Source of the DNA: Trifolium pratense
Lineage: Eukaryota; Streptophyta; Magnoliopsida; Fabales; Fabaceae
Direction of reading: 5' to 3'
Length of the DNA stretch: 64,000 nucleotides
Assembly (NCBI RefSeq): GCF_020283565.1
Contig: NC_060065.1
Coordinates: 30,058,409 to 30,122,408, forward strand
The position numbers and the translations under genes were made by a program. The notes under the pieces are model-generated. The model was not told the DNA's origin, made no database searches, and was given only the letters and a program-made list of their open reading frames with translations. This document shows, one piece after another, positions 23,442 through 34,998 of the stretch. Each line of letters opens with the position of its first letter. The stretch's first letter is position 1.

Positions 23442-24290
23442 GGTAGCTTCTAGGGTGAGGGTTCAACTAAGTCCCTCACCGGTGTACCATTCTATCTTAC
23501 CATCAGATTAAATTAGACTATATGTACTCACTGGTCATGGCCACACATGATCATATCTTCTCTCTACAACCACGTTATGTTCTTTCTCTCCCCTGCCAAA
23601 TCTTACTTTGATTTTGGACAACCACCATATGATGGAACTCCGATTCCATTTATTCCACCACCATTACACATAATTAATTTTGAGTTCACGTAGAATCCTA
23701 CAATTTGCTTTTATTTTGCCATTTAAATCTAAATTTTATGTTTCATTTTGTCCCAATTGAAACATCCACAAATACTTCAATATAAAAGCCATCATCCACT
23801 TCGGTTTCCCTTCTACTTCTAGAGTTGCTCAACTCCGTTGATCTTTGGTGGTAGTATTATTGAGTTATGATAAAATGATAACTAACTAACTAATAATTGT
23901 TCTTTAATGGTGCGTGCACTCATTTTTTGATAGTAGGGATTTTTTTTAAAATCCAGATTCCATATTTGATGTTGAAGAAAAATATATTCATAGAAGTCCA
24001 AACAAAAACTGTCCACAATGGGGATCAAATTGAAACAGAAATTGAGTAAACCCAACAATAATGGTTTCCTTAATGTTGGATTGGATTTATATCAAAGCTT
24101 TGGATTTAGATAAGAGATGGAGACGTTATTTGCTTAAATGTAGAAGTTGAAGGAGAGAGAAATAAAGTGAATGTAAAGTGAAGAGATTGGATCCGATACA
24201 ATGGTGGCTAATGGGTATATTTAATCTAATGGTTAAAATGAATGGTATACCGGTGAGGGACTTAGTTGAGCCCTCACCTTAGAATCCACC
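23442..24290. mobile_element. MULE-type element with 9-bp target duplication
   Basis: Inverted ends GGTAGCTTCTAGGGTGAGGG (left) and, on the opposite strand, GGTGGATTCTAAGGTGAGGG (right) extend for ~75 bp through CCCTCACCGGT. TGTTTTTGG flanks both sides (23433-23441, 24291-24299). There is no coding region, so it is non-autonomous. Confidence 0.85.
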
Positions 24291-24387
24291 TGTTTTTGGT
24301 GTGGATAAATTTAAAAACAAGTCATCGCTGTTTCAAGCATTTTCAAGCTCTATCTTAATTTTATATTTTTATCAAATAGTTGGTGGA

Positions 24388-24500
24388 CCGAATTTTACAC
24401 CTTAAAGGTAAATAAATCTACAATCTCAATTTTGAATTTCAACTCATGTATATTTCAATATCCCAATTAATTGAGCTATGTTATGTCCATGGGGATGACT
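24388..24500 (+). mobile_element. Degenerate SINE of the 6840/12645 family
   Basis: It shares TAGTTGGTGGA, ACACCTTAAAGGTAAATAAAT and the downstream CCCAATTAATTGAGCTATG layout with the other copies. The B box is eroded. Confidence 0.5.
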
Positions 24501-24509
24501 CTTTTAATT

Positions 24510-26470
24510 TTAATAGTTTACAATATGATGCGTTAAAATAGAATTTAAAATTCTATCTCGTTATTTGAATATTGAATATTCTTTCTTTTGATAAGTTCGT
24601 TATTTAAATATTCAATTCGGTAACGAAGTAGAAGAAAAATTTTTTTGGTGAAAAACATGTAAACATGTGAATTATAAGTATATCATTTTCCTTGTCATAT
24701 AACTTTAAGGCTTTATTGCGAGTTTAAAGGGGATGAGAAGACTTTGAGTGGAGGTTAGTAGAGAACAAATAGAGAAATTTTGTACATATTTTTAGAGTGT
24801 ATTTTTGGAAAGAATAATAACAACATAGATTGAATTTAAATAAATTATCTAAAATCACCCTTCAATACATAGAAACTTTGTACAGAAATAAATCCCCAAA
24901 GTCTTCCCCTCCCAGGTCATCTAAAGTTTTCCCCTTCCTCCCCTCCCATACTTAAAAATAGATTTTCTATTATGCAGCACTTGGTATAGCCAAATATTTC
25001 ATCTCTCAATGCTTTATTGGCCAGCTGAAATAGATTTAGTAATTCAATATTGTATTTCCCTCATCAATGATTTTATTTCTGTTTATGTTAAAAGAAACCT
25101 AAATGTAGAGGCACATAGTTTGGTTGACCTAAGCCAATTTACGAGGTTCTAGGAAATGCATGGATGGGATTGTCCCAAATATATCAAACTTACCTTTGTA
25201 TGACTCTTCCTGTTTTCTAATCTATGAACAAAAGAGGTAATATAATAATCGAAAAAATAAAAAAAGAATGTTGAACTATGTCAATTGGAAAATCAAGAAA
25301 ACTCATGGGGAAAAGCTTCAACAAGCAACAATCAAACGCCAATAACATTCACATATTGTGCATTTCAGAACATTTATGCTTTCCACTTTATATTTATTGT
25401 GCAGTTTAAGCTTTCAATAAGCAATTCTTACAGCCAAGATTATGCAGTTTGCAGTTCATTAACCTAAAAAAAAAAACCTAGCAGATACATTGTTTTCTTT
25501 GTTGTGATTAAGGAGGACCAACCATGGATACTGATGGATAGTATAGCAGTTGTTTCAACCCTACCTCACACTATCACAAGAAAACGGAACACTTTATTTA
25601 TAACTCTTAATTACTCATTCAACCACCACCAAAATAAATAATTTAGTGTCTACAAAAAATAGCACAAGGGGCAAAATACTTCAGGTTGTAGCCAGATTGT
25701 CATAAAAGAAAATCGAAGACCTGCATCATATAAGTTTTGTTTTCTATATGAAAACTATTTTTACTGGTATTTGTTACCAGCAAAAACTAACAACCAGTTT
25801 CTGAGCTCTAGGGAAAATTTACACACTAGTTGTTCCATGTCATAACATAATAATCAGTTTACCTACCCTCACCCGTTTACCTGTGTGTGATAAGTTAAAC
25901 TAAAAACCCCTTTAAGTTCAGATTCATAGATATGACTATCATTTTTTTGTAAAAGCAAAAATCAAAATAATTGCCCTGACTAAGAAGGCCCGCATATATG
26001 AATTCAATCTAATGAAATCAACATCCATGATACATGTATTCTACCGAACACTAATGTCTAAACAGATTTCGTTTGCATGTGTTTGGTTGGGTGTCCACAT
26101 GTTTAGACAGTGTTAGACACCAATCGCACGTCATGTTAGCATGCATGTAATACATTGTCAAATAAGACACACCAATAAAGAACTCATTATCTTTCTGGTG
26201 GGTGAATTTCATCCCATGATGGATGATTCTGTCTCCCAGTCATCATAAGTGAAAATTTCATTAATCAATTACAAGATATAAAGATAAAAGTATATAGCTG
26301 ATTAGAGACAAAATTGCAAGAGAGAAACAGCAACTACAATGAGCTTAGTTACCTAATATACATCTCATCACACTCTCATAGTCAAATAGTGTAACACAAA
26401 AAAGAATACAGAAACAGAACCTTAAAACAACTCTGTCATCTATCGATTTTTCAACGCATCAGCCTAAACA
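24510..26470. other. Intergenic DNA
   Basis: No gene supported. The part next to 26478 probably holds the 3' UTR of the small basic gene. A short frame at 25285-25467 lacks motifs. Confidence 0.4.
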
Positions 26471-26477
26471 AAAAGAC

Positions 26478-27671
26478 TTATTTGTCAAGCTCCATTGCTT
26501 GGGCAGCTTTAGCTTTAGACAGAGCGGTCAACTTGGTCTTCACTTTTTTCTTTCCCACCTGAAATCCACTTCCACTCTTCTTTTTCCTGTCACTACCATC
26601 AACCTACAAATTTTTACAACAAAAGCATCCAATCATTAGTCCTCAAAATACACACAAAACAACAATTCAACCTCTCTAATCTCTACTTTTGGTTTTCCTT
26701 ACAAAGTTTGAATCTAATATTCAGCTTTTTTGCACAATTACACACATTATATATGTAGACACTAAAGCACCAATAATTAAGATTGAAAGTGCATCCCACA
26801 TGGACCAGGTTTGATAGTAGTCGCCTAGTCGGTCCTTCCTGACTGACTGCACTGCATTCGGCCACATTTGAGCTGTCCAATGCAAGATCGGACGGTTCAA
26901 ATTTAAAACTCAATTTTATATTTAAAATGTTAATTAAAATTTGAACTTAAAATCTTGACCGAGATCAGACGGTCTGTATCTACCGGCTGCGTGCAATTTG
27001 ACTACACTGAATCCATTTCCATCTCACACCCGACACATGTAGTTACATTCAAACCCTTCTATTTATTTAAATTATATTCAGTGTCTATGTATCAATGTCT
27101 GTGTATATGCTTCTTAGTTGGCAACAACCGATCAACTTACAAACATATTAGTCCATATCAATTTATATTTATCAACTAATTTCGTTGTAATTCTATCAAA
27201 CACTTCAAATTCAACAACTAACTTTTCACCTACAAGTTATCTTATCAGCTATAAAATCATGTAGATGTTATGAAATATCAATAAGGAGATTATGGTTGAC
27301 CCACTATCTAATTAAACAAGTTCAGAACTTTTGGCATAAAAAATAAAATTATATCCAAAATTAATAGAAGAAACCCAAAATCATATATTAATTTTTGAAA
27401 AAACAAATTAAAAATCTCAGCAGAAAAAGGAAATTTGATAAATCAAAGAAAAAAGCTCACTTTCATCTTGTTTTTCTTCGCCTGGAGCTTCTTATCTTTC
27501 TTTTCCTTCTCTAGTTTCTCTCCTGAAAGAAATAATCACAAGTATGAAATCAGAACATGAAAAAAATTGAAGAGTAGGTTTGAATTGGGAGAAAATTGAA
27601 GGTGAGAGAGTACTTCTGAGTTCGAATTCGTGCTGCCTCTTTCTCTTTGCGAGATTGTTCTTCTTCGACAT
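26478..27671 (-). CDS. Small lysine-rich plant protein of unknown function (81 aa, 3 exons)
   Basis: Exons 27671-27614, 27522-27461 and 26603-26478 join in frame to 81 aa, with GT..AG at every border; no single open frame shows it. The protein begins MSKKNNLAKRKRQHEFELRR and ends KAKAAQAMELDK. It is dominated by Lys/Arg/Glu, with a probable charged helix in residues ~10-40 (REKLEKEKKDKKLQAKKNK) and a second basic block GFQVGKKKVKTKLTALSKAKAA. No membrane segment, signal peptide or catalytic motif is visible. The composition would suit a nucleolar or ribosome-associated factor, but that is inference; I do not recognise the family for certain. Splice consistency and a conserved-looking C-terminus argue for a real gene. 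Confidence 0.8.
26895..27050. repeat. MITE-like fragment in intron 2 of the small basic gene
   Basis: GATCGGACGGTTCAAATTTA and, inverted, TTGACCGAGATCAGACGGTC lie around an AT-rich centre. The words resemble the AHL intron MITEs. Ends are not fixed. Confidence 0.4.
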
Positions 27672-28091
27672 ATTTCTTCACGTATTGGAAAATCTGAAAG
27701 ACGCAGTGATTTTTCACAAAACCCTAATTTTTATGAATTTGGGAAAACCCTTAAGTCTTATACGAATGAATTAGTTATTTTGTATTTGGTCCTTCAGTTT
27801 TACTGGTTTTCTATGTTTTCCTCAAAGATTTTCTTTATTACATATAGGGGCAAAATAGATATTTCACGCACATAATTATAATATTTTATAATATTTTTTT
27901 TAAAAATGCATTTTTTAAAAAGTTGCATTTATTTGTTTTTATGGAAAAATTTGAATTTATTATACTCGAATATTTGGAGGTCTCATAATTATAATATTAA
28001 AGTTGTATTTTAAAAATGCATTTTTTAAAAAATTGCTTATAAAGTGTTATTGATGCGGTATATGCATCCTTAATAAAAATAAAACAAAATT

Positions 28092-28558
28092 CAGGGTCGG
28101 CCCTGTGGGTGTGCAAGGTGAGCCACCGCACAGGGCCTCAAATATTCAGGGCCTTTAATTGTTTATTTATATTGGTCTATTAAAAAATTTATATAAGAAA
28201 AAAAAATTAATGACTTTGTTACTACTAAAAATATTTTATAACTCAAAAAATAAAATATTTAATAAACACACTCTTAATTTTATAAATAATTTGCGGTTGA
28301 TTGTAAAAACAGAAGCAACATTACAAGAAAGTTTTTTTTCCCCAAGAAAATGTAAAGTTGATAATGATATTAGATTGAAGATGTATTTTAACGTCATTGA
28401 TTAAAATGTCGCTTTTAGATGTTATTTACTATGATGACTATTTTTTTTTGTTATTTACAATTTAAAGAGAGAATGACTTTTAAAAAAAATTATATTTTTT
28501 ATTAAAGATCCATTTTAAATTTTCAAACAGGGCCTCCAAATACTCGGGACCGGTCCTG
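28092..28558. mobile_element. hAT MITE (CAG..CTG ends, 8-bp duplication)
   Basis: The left end CAGGGTCGGCCCTG and right end GGGACCGGTCCTG are inverted. ACAAAATT flanks both sides (28084-28091, 28559-28566). GGGCCTC words inside match the element at 15634-20782. The open frame at 28159-28404 has no recognisable transposase motif. Confidence 0.88.
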
Positions 28559-28799
28559 ACAAAATTATATGCATCCAATTTTTTTCTTCTTCCGTTTGTT
28601 AACAATTAGGCCTTTTGTGCATCCAAATTAATCATTTAAGTGTTATGTTGTGATGGTAATGGTTGTTAGTGTTATTTTGGGTTTTGAATTACTAATATGT
28701 TTTGGAATTTTGCAATAATTATAATTTAATTTTTTTCCGGCTTAAAAAAAACCTTTGACAAAAAAAAAGAAGCTTTGTACCAAAAAAAAAATTGACCAA

Positions 28800-28930
28800 C
28801 GCGTGTATCATGGTGATTTTTTATTTTTTTTACAATGAGCTGGGGATCGAACTCATGACCTATAACATATATACTACCAAACCCCTCACCACTATACCAA
28901 ATCTAGTGGCTTTATCATGGTGATCTTTGG
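28800..28930 (-). mobile_element. tRNA-derived SINE fragment
   Basis: On the minus strand, A box TTGGTATAGTGGTGAGGGG and B box GAGTTCGATCCCC are well preserved. The tail is not resolved. Confidence 0.65.
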
Positions 28931-29361
28931 CAAGAGTATCATAATTGTCTTTCAAATTCATTTAAATAAGTAATAAATATTGTGGACCATATATTAATTA
29001 AGTGGAATACTAGTTAATTAAATGTACCTTAACTATTTTTGAAATACATTAAGTGGGATACTAGTTAATCTAGGGCACATGTTAGCGGGACCCTTTTTTT
29101 ATCTCCCTTTCCACTAGTTTAGATCTACGTTTGCACGACATAGATATTAAATAAGTTTGTGTGCCGAGGTCCCATGTTCGATTCTTTTTAGTGCCAATTT
29201 GAGATGACTAATTTAGCTTCTTAAAAGAAAAAAATTGTGTGGACAAATATACATGTAAGTATATTAGATTGAAATTTTTTAAATTTGCAATTACAATGAC
29301 ATCTTAATCTTATCTTAATAATATAATATCTACACATAATAACATCATAACTGCCTGCATA

Positions 29362-32300
29362 TCTTTTACTATTAAAAGGAATGTTGAGTTGCTCACAATC
29401 AAGTATTTTGTTGATGTGGCACTCTACAAGAAAAGTTTACAATCTCTATTAAAAAACTTTTTCATCATCTCCTTTAATTAAATCATTTTAATTTTAATTA
29501 TCAATATATCAAATTATCAAGTTTACAATCTCTATTAAAAAACATTTTCATCATCTCCTTTGATTAAATCATTTTAATTTTAATTATCTTTAATTAAATC
29601 ATTTTAATTTTAATTATCAATATATCAAATTATCACTATATAACTTCTTAAAAGGGACCAACTAACTAAAATGAAAAATTATTAAATTAAAATGGACCAA
29701 CTAATATATAAGATTTATATAACCACAAAATATTCATGACTATTGGAATTCTTTCAATACTAATACTAATAAAAAAAGGAATCATTATATTTCAAGCAAG
29801 TGAGTCACTTTGATATTCCAAACCTCTTTGATCAATCTCTTAAAGAGCTGAATTTAATAAAAAAAAAAAGTGTGTCTCTCTTCCTTGCAAGTTAATTGGT
29901 TCCTAAATGAATTAAAAGGGACCAATATAACCACAAAATATATTCTTTCAATACTAAGAAGAAAAAAAAGTGGTATGTGCTATGTATTATGATAGGTTTT
30001 TCTTTCAAATTCTAGAGCTAGAAAGTGGTATGAGCTAGAAAAACACTTTACTATAAAATGAGAAAGTTTAGTGACTAATAGGTTCACTCTCACTCTTTAT
30101 AACCACCACCCCACATTCTTTTTCTACTTATTATTTCTAAATCTTAATAATTGATATTTTCACTCAATCTTTGAGCGTATTTCTACCATGGTGCTATGTA
30201 TTGATATCCAACAATATTCATTTGTACTAATGTTTAGTTTTTGTTCTTCATGTGTAGGTTGAAAGAAATAATTTTTCACTACAATAGAATGTTAATGGAT
30301 GAAAAGGCCGGTATACTCAATTACTCTCATCAAATTATATTGTTCATTTAAAAGTTATCTTTAAAATATATTTTTTATCATAACAATGATTGTAAGTAAA
30401 CAATCTCATTTTTCTCATTTATTTATTGATATTGGTTGTTCATTTGTTATCGAGAACATAGAACGTTATATTATTTTAGTCTACTTACTCCAGATCCATG
30501 TGATAGAACCAGAGGAAGAAAAAAGTATTTACTAATTTATAAATTTTTTGTTTGAGTCATCATTTACTTTCTCCAAAATAACTCTTAGGTACGTATTCTT
30601 CAACTTTTAATAATGTCTTATGTTCTTTTCTTACTTTCCATGTATGCCTTCACTAATTTATTGATTTCTATGGCAGAATATTGACTAAAGTATCTATTGA
30701 TTTTCATGCATCCTTACGAGAAATTTGTAAAACAAATAGTCACTCATATAAGAATATTTTATCATCTATTGTATATTCAGTTTCACCCTTTTATTATTTA
30801 TCCATTTTGTATTTCATATTCTTCATATATGTTAATCCATATTTTTTATGGTTGGATATCTATTATATTGATCTGCCAAATTATATCTTGAAAATTGACA
30901 TAACATCTTTTACTATTAAAAGGAAGCTTGAATTGTTTTTAGGCCTTCTTTGTGATGATGTGGCACCTCTAAGAGAATTTCTTACAAAAGAATATATCAA
31001 TAATGAAAAATGAAAAATTTAATTAAAAGTGACCAACTAATATTATAAGACCTACAAATTTATATCTCGGTTATGGTTTAGAGAGAGACATAAATGATAC
31101 TATGACCATCAAATTCTCATGATTGTTGGAATTCTAAAATGAAATTCTCACAAGAAGATATATCAACAAACAATGATGTATTCTTATATTATTTGTCTCA
31201 GCTTTCTACTAAATTTGGACTTATAATGATAAATGATAGTATATAATGTAATTGAGAAAAAACTGAATTGCGCCATATTGACATTTTTGCGTCCAACTTT
31301 ACTAAAAAAAATTCTGATAAAAAAAAAATAAAAAAGTCTTCCTTAGAGATTTTTTTTAATAATATGCAATTTTACTAAAGTTATTGTATAACTATGAATA
31401 TAATTTTATATTTGATACCGGACTTTTTAGAAAAGAGAATTGATAAATATGAGAACAATAACATGTTTATTATTGGTCCATAGAAGAAAAAATAATTAAA
31501 ATCAGTTATGAGATTTATTTTATGCTTAATTGCAAATAATTTGAAACACCAATTAATAGTGTGACTTTTGATTATCTGCAAAAGAAACAGCACACTAAAA
31601 TGAAAAGAATTAAACTTCATGTGTTATTGTGGTTTTTGCATAAAGAGATCTAATTTCTTATGCTATAAATTAACATTTGCATAGTTAATTTGTAAAAATA
31701 TAATGCAATGATAACTAAACACTCATTACAATTAAATCTTATGACTGTTGGAATGCTTCTCAATGTAACCATGATCCTTATATAACTAATATCTATTCAC
31801 ATGTATCACATACTTTTTGTTTAGTCATGCTCTCTCATTTTTTGTATTTAAATTATTTTGTATGTTTTCTATGTATAGATATTTTAGCAAATTATTATGT
31901 CTATATATATGAATGTTATTCTATTTTCAATATCCATTTTTCATCTTTTTAATGACTGAAGTTTAAAGATTGCTTTATGCAATAAATGTGGTCATTGCAG
32001 TGTGATGATTGTGGAGCACGTCCATTTGATCGGAAGTTTTCATTCTATTTAAACCATGGATTTGGTATGTTTTGTAAAAAAAAAAATGTATGTCTCAACT
32101 ACATTAGAAATAATTTGAATGTATATGACCTATGCAAAAGTTTAGAAGTTAAAGGTTATAATTTATTTTACGACATATCTATAAGCGAACTTTAAATTGC
32201 TCTTATGTCTCGTATTTTCTTATTCTTTTTTGACCAATAATACATCGAAGATGAGTTAAATATGCTATTTTAATATCTATCATTTAACTATATAATATTA

Positions 32301-32391
32301 TTATATTTATAACAATTATTATTTTTCATTTATAAAAATATTTTAATTATATAGTTAATCGAACCCGTGCAACGCACGGGTTTACCCCTAG
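29362..32391 (+). mobile_element. Helitron-like element (non-autonomous)
   Basis: The right end shows a stem-loop CCCGTGCAACGCACGGG followed by TTTACCCCTAG and then T, the Helitron 3' signature. A possible 5' end beginning TCTTTTACTATTAAAAGGAA, preceded by A, lies at 29362. A second copy of the same 5' word lies at 30906, also preceded by A. So either a 3.0-kb element or a 1.5-kb one nested at the same 3' end is possible. No Rep/helicase domain is present. The interior holds an AT-rich duplication (29435-29636). Confidence 0.7.
29435..29636. repeat. Tandem duplication in the Helitron
   Basis: AAGTTTACAATCTCTATTAA recurs at about 29436 and 29519. TAAATCATTTTAATTTTAAT occurs in each copy and is repeated once more within the second. 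Confidence 0.75.
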
Positions 32392-32394
32392 TAT

Positions 32395-33530
32395 TTACTA
32401 ATAAGAGACCTAACAATAGTATGCATACAATCCTTAAAAAAAAAACAGTATGCATACAAGTATGGAAGCTAAACGCCAAACCAGATGTCTTTGAGCAATA
32501 GAAAAATGCAAACCTTGCATTCAGCAATATCAATAATAAAATGCAAACAAAACCGCAAACCAGTATGTAGTTAGTAGCGTACTCATTGATATATAATATA
32601 CAATAAAAATACCAAACCAGTTATAACAAAACCACTTTGTTTAAAGAGTTGCAACAAAATTCACAATATTATTATTGAATAAAAGGAGTAAGAGTAACTA
32701 AAAATTAATGTAAACAAAACTTGAAGTGATCCTAATATGATCTCTTTTTACAAAGAAGAATTGATTCAATATTGGAATAAAAGAACCAATTAATTTCATT
32801 TTTGGGCATCTCATGTTCAAATTCATTGCCTATTATTTTATGCCTTTTTTTTGGTTCTTTGGTACATTAAGTGGAGAGTTAATTATCATAAGCTGCCAAT
32901 GAGGAGCCACTCATATCAATTATTTCTACATTTGCCAATAGTAATTGGTTCATCACATTTACTTGGATCAGTATCAAATTCACAGCATGGCATTCAATTT
33001 GAGAAGCTCAAAGGATCTCACGTTTTGGACAACTTTTCTTTTAGAAAAACAATTGTAAGGCTATTTGCCATTTATTTTGAATTAGGTGCTATTTTAATTT
33101 TTTATTATTATTATTATTAGGTCCATTGAGCTACTTTCAAAAACTCTATAAATCCTAAGTTCTTCTATGAAATAAAGGAAGTTTTTGATTGAGTAAAAAT
33201 ACAAGAGTTATTCTCTTTGGTTCTCTTAACCTCATTTTTAGCTTATCGGTTTGCCGTTGCACTAACTTTTGACATATCAACCGGAGCCTCCATAGCCGGT
33301 TGTGGCATCTTTGCGACTTATCAATCGATTTTTCCACCCTGATCGCGGCGTCTTTCCACCACCTCCGCCATCTCAACTCTTTTTTTTTTTTTTTTCCGAC
33401 CGCTCCGCGATTCTCATCACCACTTCACAAATGTGTATTTACAATTGTGGTGATACAAGACTCTCATAGTAAATATATGATTGCTCATTCAGAATATCGG
33501 AATCTGAAATATAATTCAAGCTACCATTAT
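32395..33530. other. Intergenic DNA
   Basis: No gene supported. A short TTATTATTATTATTA run lies near 33100. Open frames at 32851-33120 and 33300-33587 have no motif. Confidence 0.4.
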
Positions 33531-33535
33531 TTAAG

Positions 33536-34305
33536 TTATAGAGCAAAAATTTGGCATATATTCTGTATTCCATCTTTAGCATTGTGAATTTCGTCACCAT
33601 CATGTTCAGGCAGCAACACTTCCTTATAAGTCTCCTTCACGAGATCAAAAGAAAGAAATAGAATCACATCTTGGTTAGAACTAACACCACGTTTAACAAT
33701 TAGCCAATCTAGAGTGCCACTCACAAATTTTCCAGCGAAACTAGTAACGTAACCAGGGGCAGAAGGAAAATTCTCAATAGTTGTCCAAGAAGTTCCACCA
33801 AAAGTATAAATCTTTGTCACTTTTTCAGAATCATAAGAAGCTATATCAAGATAAACAACTACAAGCAGTTTGTACTTGTCATTAATATGATCATAGCCAA
33901 AGCCATGATATTTGACCCACATACGTTTATCATAAGAATGAAGGGTTTGGGATTTTTTGGATTTAAATCTGATAGTAGGGTTCCATAATTGAACATAACC
34001 TTGATCAACATAAAACAAACATAGCAACCCATTGCATGATCCAAAAATATGGAACCTATTTTCCATGCAGAACTCATGAGGTTTAGTAGGTTTTGATGGA
34101 TTTTCAAGCAATGCTGATCGATACAGCCATAAGAGAATATATGTTGGTGGGTTATGTTTGGTTTCACCATTAAGATCTGAAGGTGACTCTTTGCAAATTT
34201 GGGATGGGAGATTAGGGTTTTCCATGATTTGCAAAAGCATTTGAACTCAAGAAGCGATCTCACCGGAAGCCTCAAGAGTATCTGAATGATGAGTTCCTCA
34301 GGCAA
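33536..34305 (-). pseudogene. F-box/FBA protein pseudogene
   Basis: The F-box begins at about 34305 in one frame (LPEELIIQILLRLPVRSLLE, KSWKTLISHPKFAKSHL). The F-box-associated (FBA) region follows in a different frame (FCMENRFHIFGSCNGLLCL, VQLWNPTIRFKSKKSQ, GFGYDHINDKYKLLVV, TIENFPSAPGYVTSFAGKFV, LDWLIVK). A frameshift near 34150-34200 separates them. No ATG precedes the F-box: a TAA lies upstream in frame and the first codon here is TTG. The FBA part ends early at 33536. Intact members are SCF ubiquitin-ligase substrate receptors of roughly 350-400 aa; this copy encodes about two thirds of that in two frames. Confidence 0.88.
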
Positions 34306-34380
34306 GTGGTTACAAAATGCTTATGTGAATGTTGTTCTTTGCCAAATAGATACTACAACATAAAATGTGGCTTTGGCTAG

Positions 34381-34405
34381 CATGGAAGACTTCAAGTCTT
34401 CCATG
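34381..34405. repeat. Perfect 12-bp-arm palindrome
   Basis: Arms CATGGAAGACTT and AAGTCTTCCATG around a single C, upstream of the F-box pseudogene and divergent from the NAT gene. The centre, C-TTCAA-G, is the same core as the hairpins in the copia at 52949-58558. Confidence 0.85.
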
Positions 34406-34998
34406 GTGCACAAGTTCCCGATATTATTATAACGAATACAAATTTTATAAAATCGACCATTGGATTGAAAGTTTATATCGTTTAGATCATCCATAATTTA
34501 AAAAAAAAATCGGAAATCATTTGATATGTTATTGAGAACAATCAAGATTAACGGTATTAAAATGTTTGTCCTGTCAGCCGGTTAAAAAAATGGAGCGGGA
34601 GACAAAAAAAAATCAAAATAATAGGATAAAAATGTTTAATTTTAAAATGGGGTCAAAATCGTGGATGATGTAAAATAGAAAGATGAAAATTGCAATTAAT
34701 GTGAAAAACAAAGAGAAAGTAGAAAATGATGAGAGGCAACAAGAGAGAAGCTTAACTTTACATATGATTGCAACCAACGGCCATACTACAAGGTCATTTT
34801 GGTAAATCAACTCCCACCTCCTTCACCGATCACTATCAGTCACTTGCTAAAAAAAGCTCTCTTAACATGTATTGTATGTATTCACACACTCTACACCTTC
34901 TACTCTTTTTTCCATACAAGTAATAAAAATCCAATCTTTACTCTTTCCAAAATACTGGGTCAATTTCATCACTACCATTTTCTTCAGAAAAATTGTAA

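Noticed and set aside
29362..32391. Protein-coding gene at 30681-31013 or 31986-32195
   Set aside because: AT-rich hydrophobic frames without motifs or splice support, inside a Helitron-like element.
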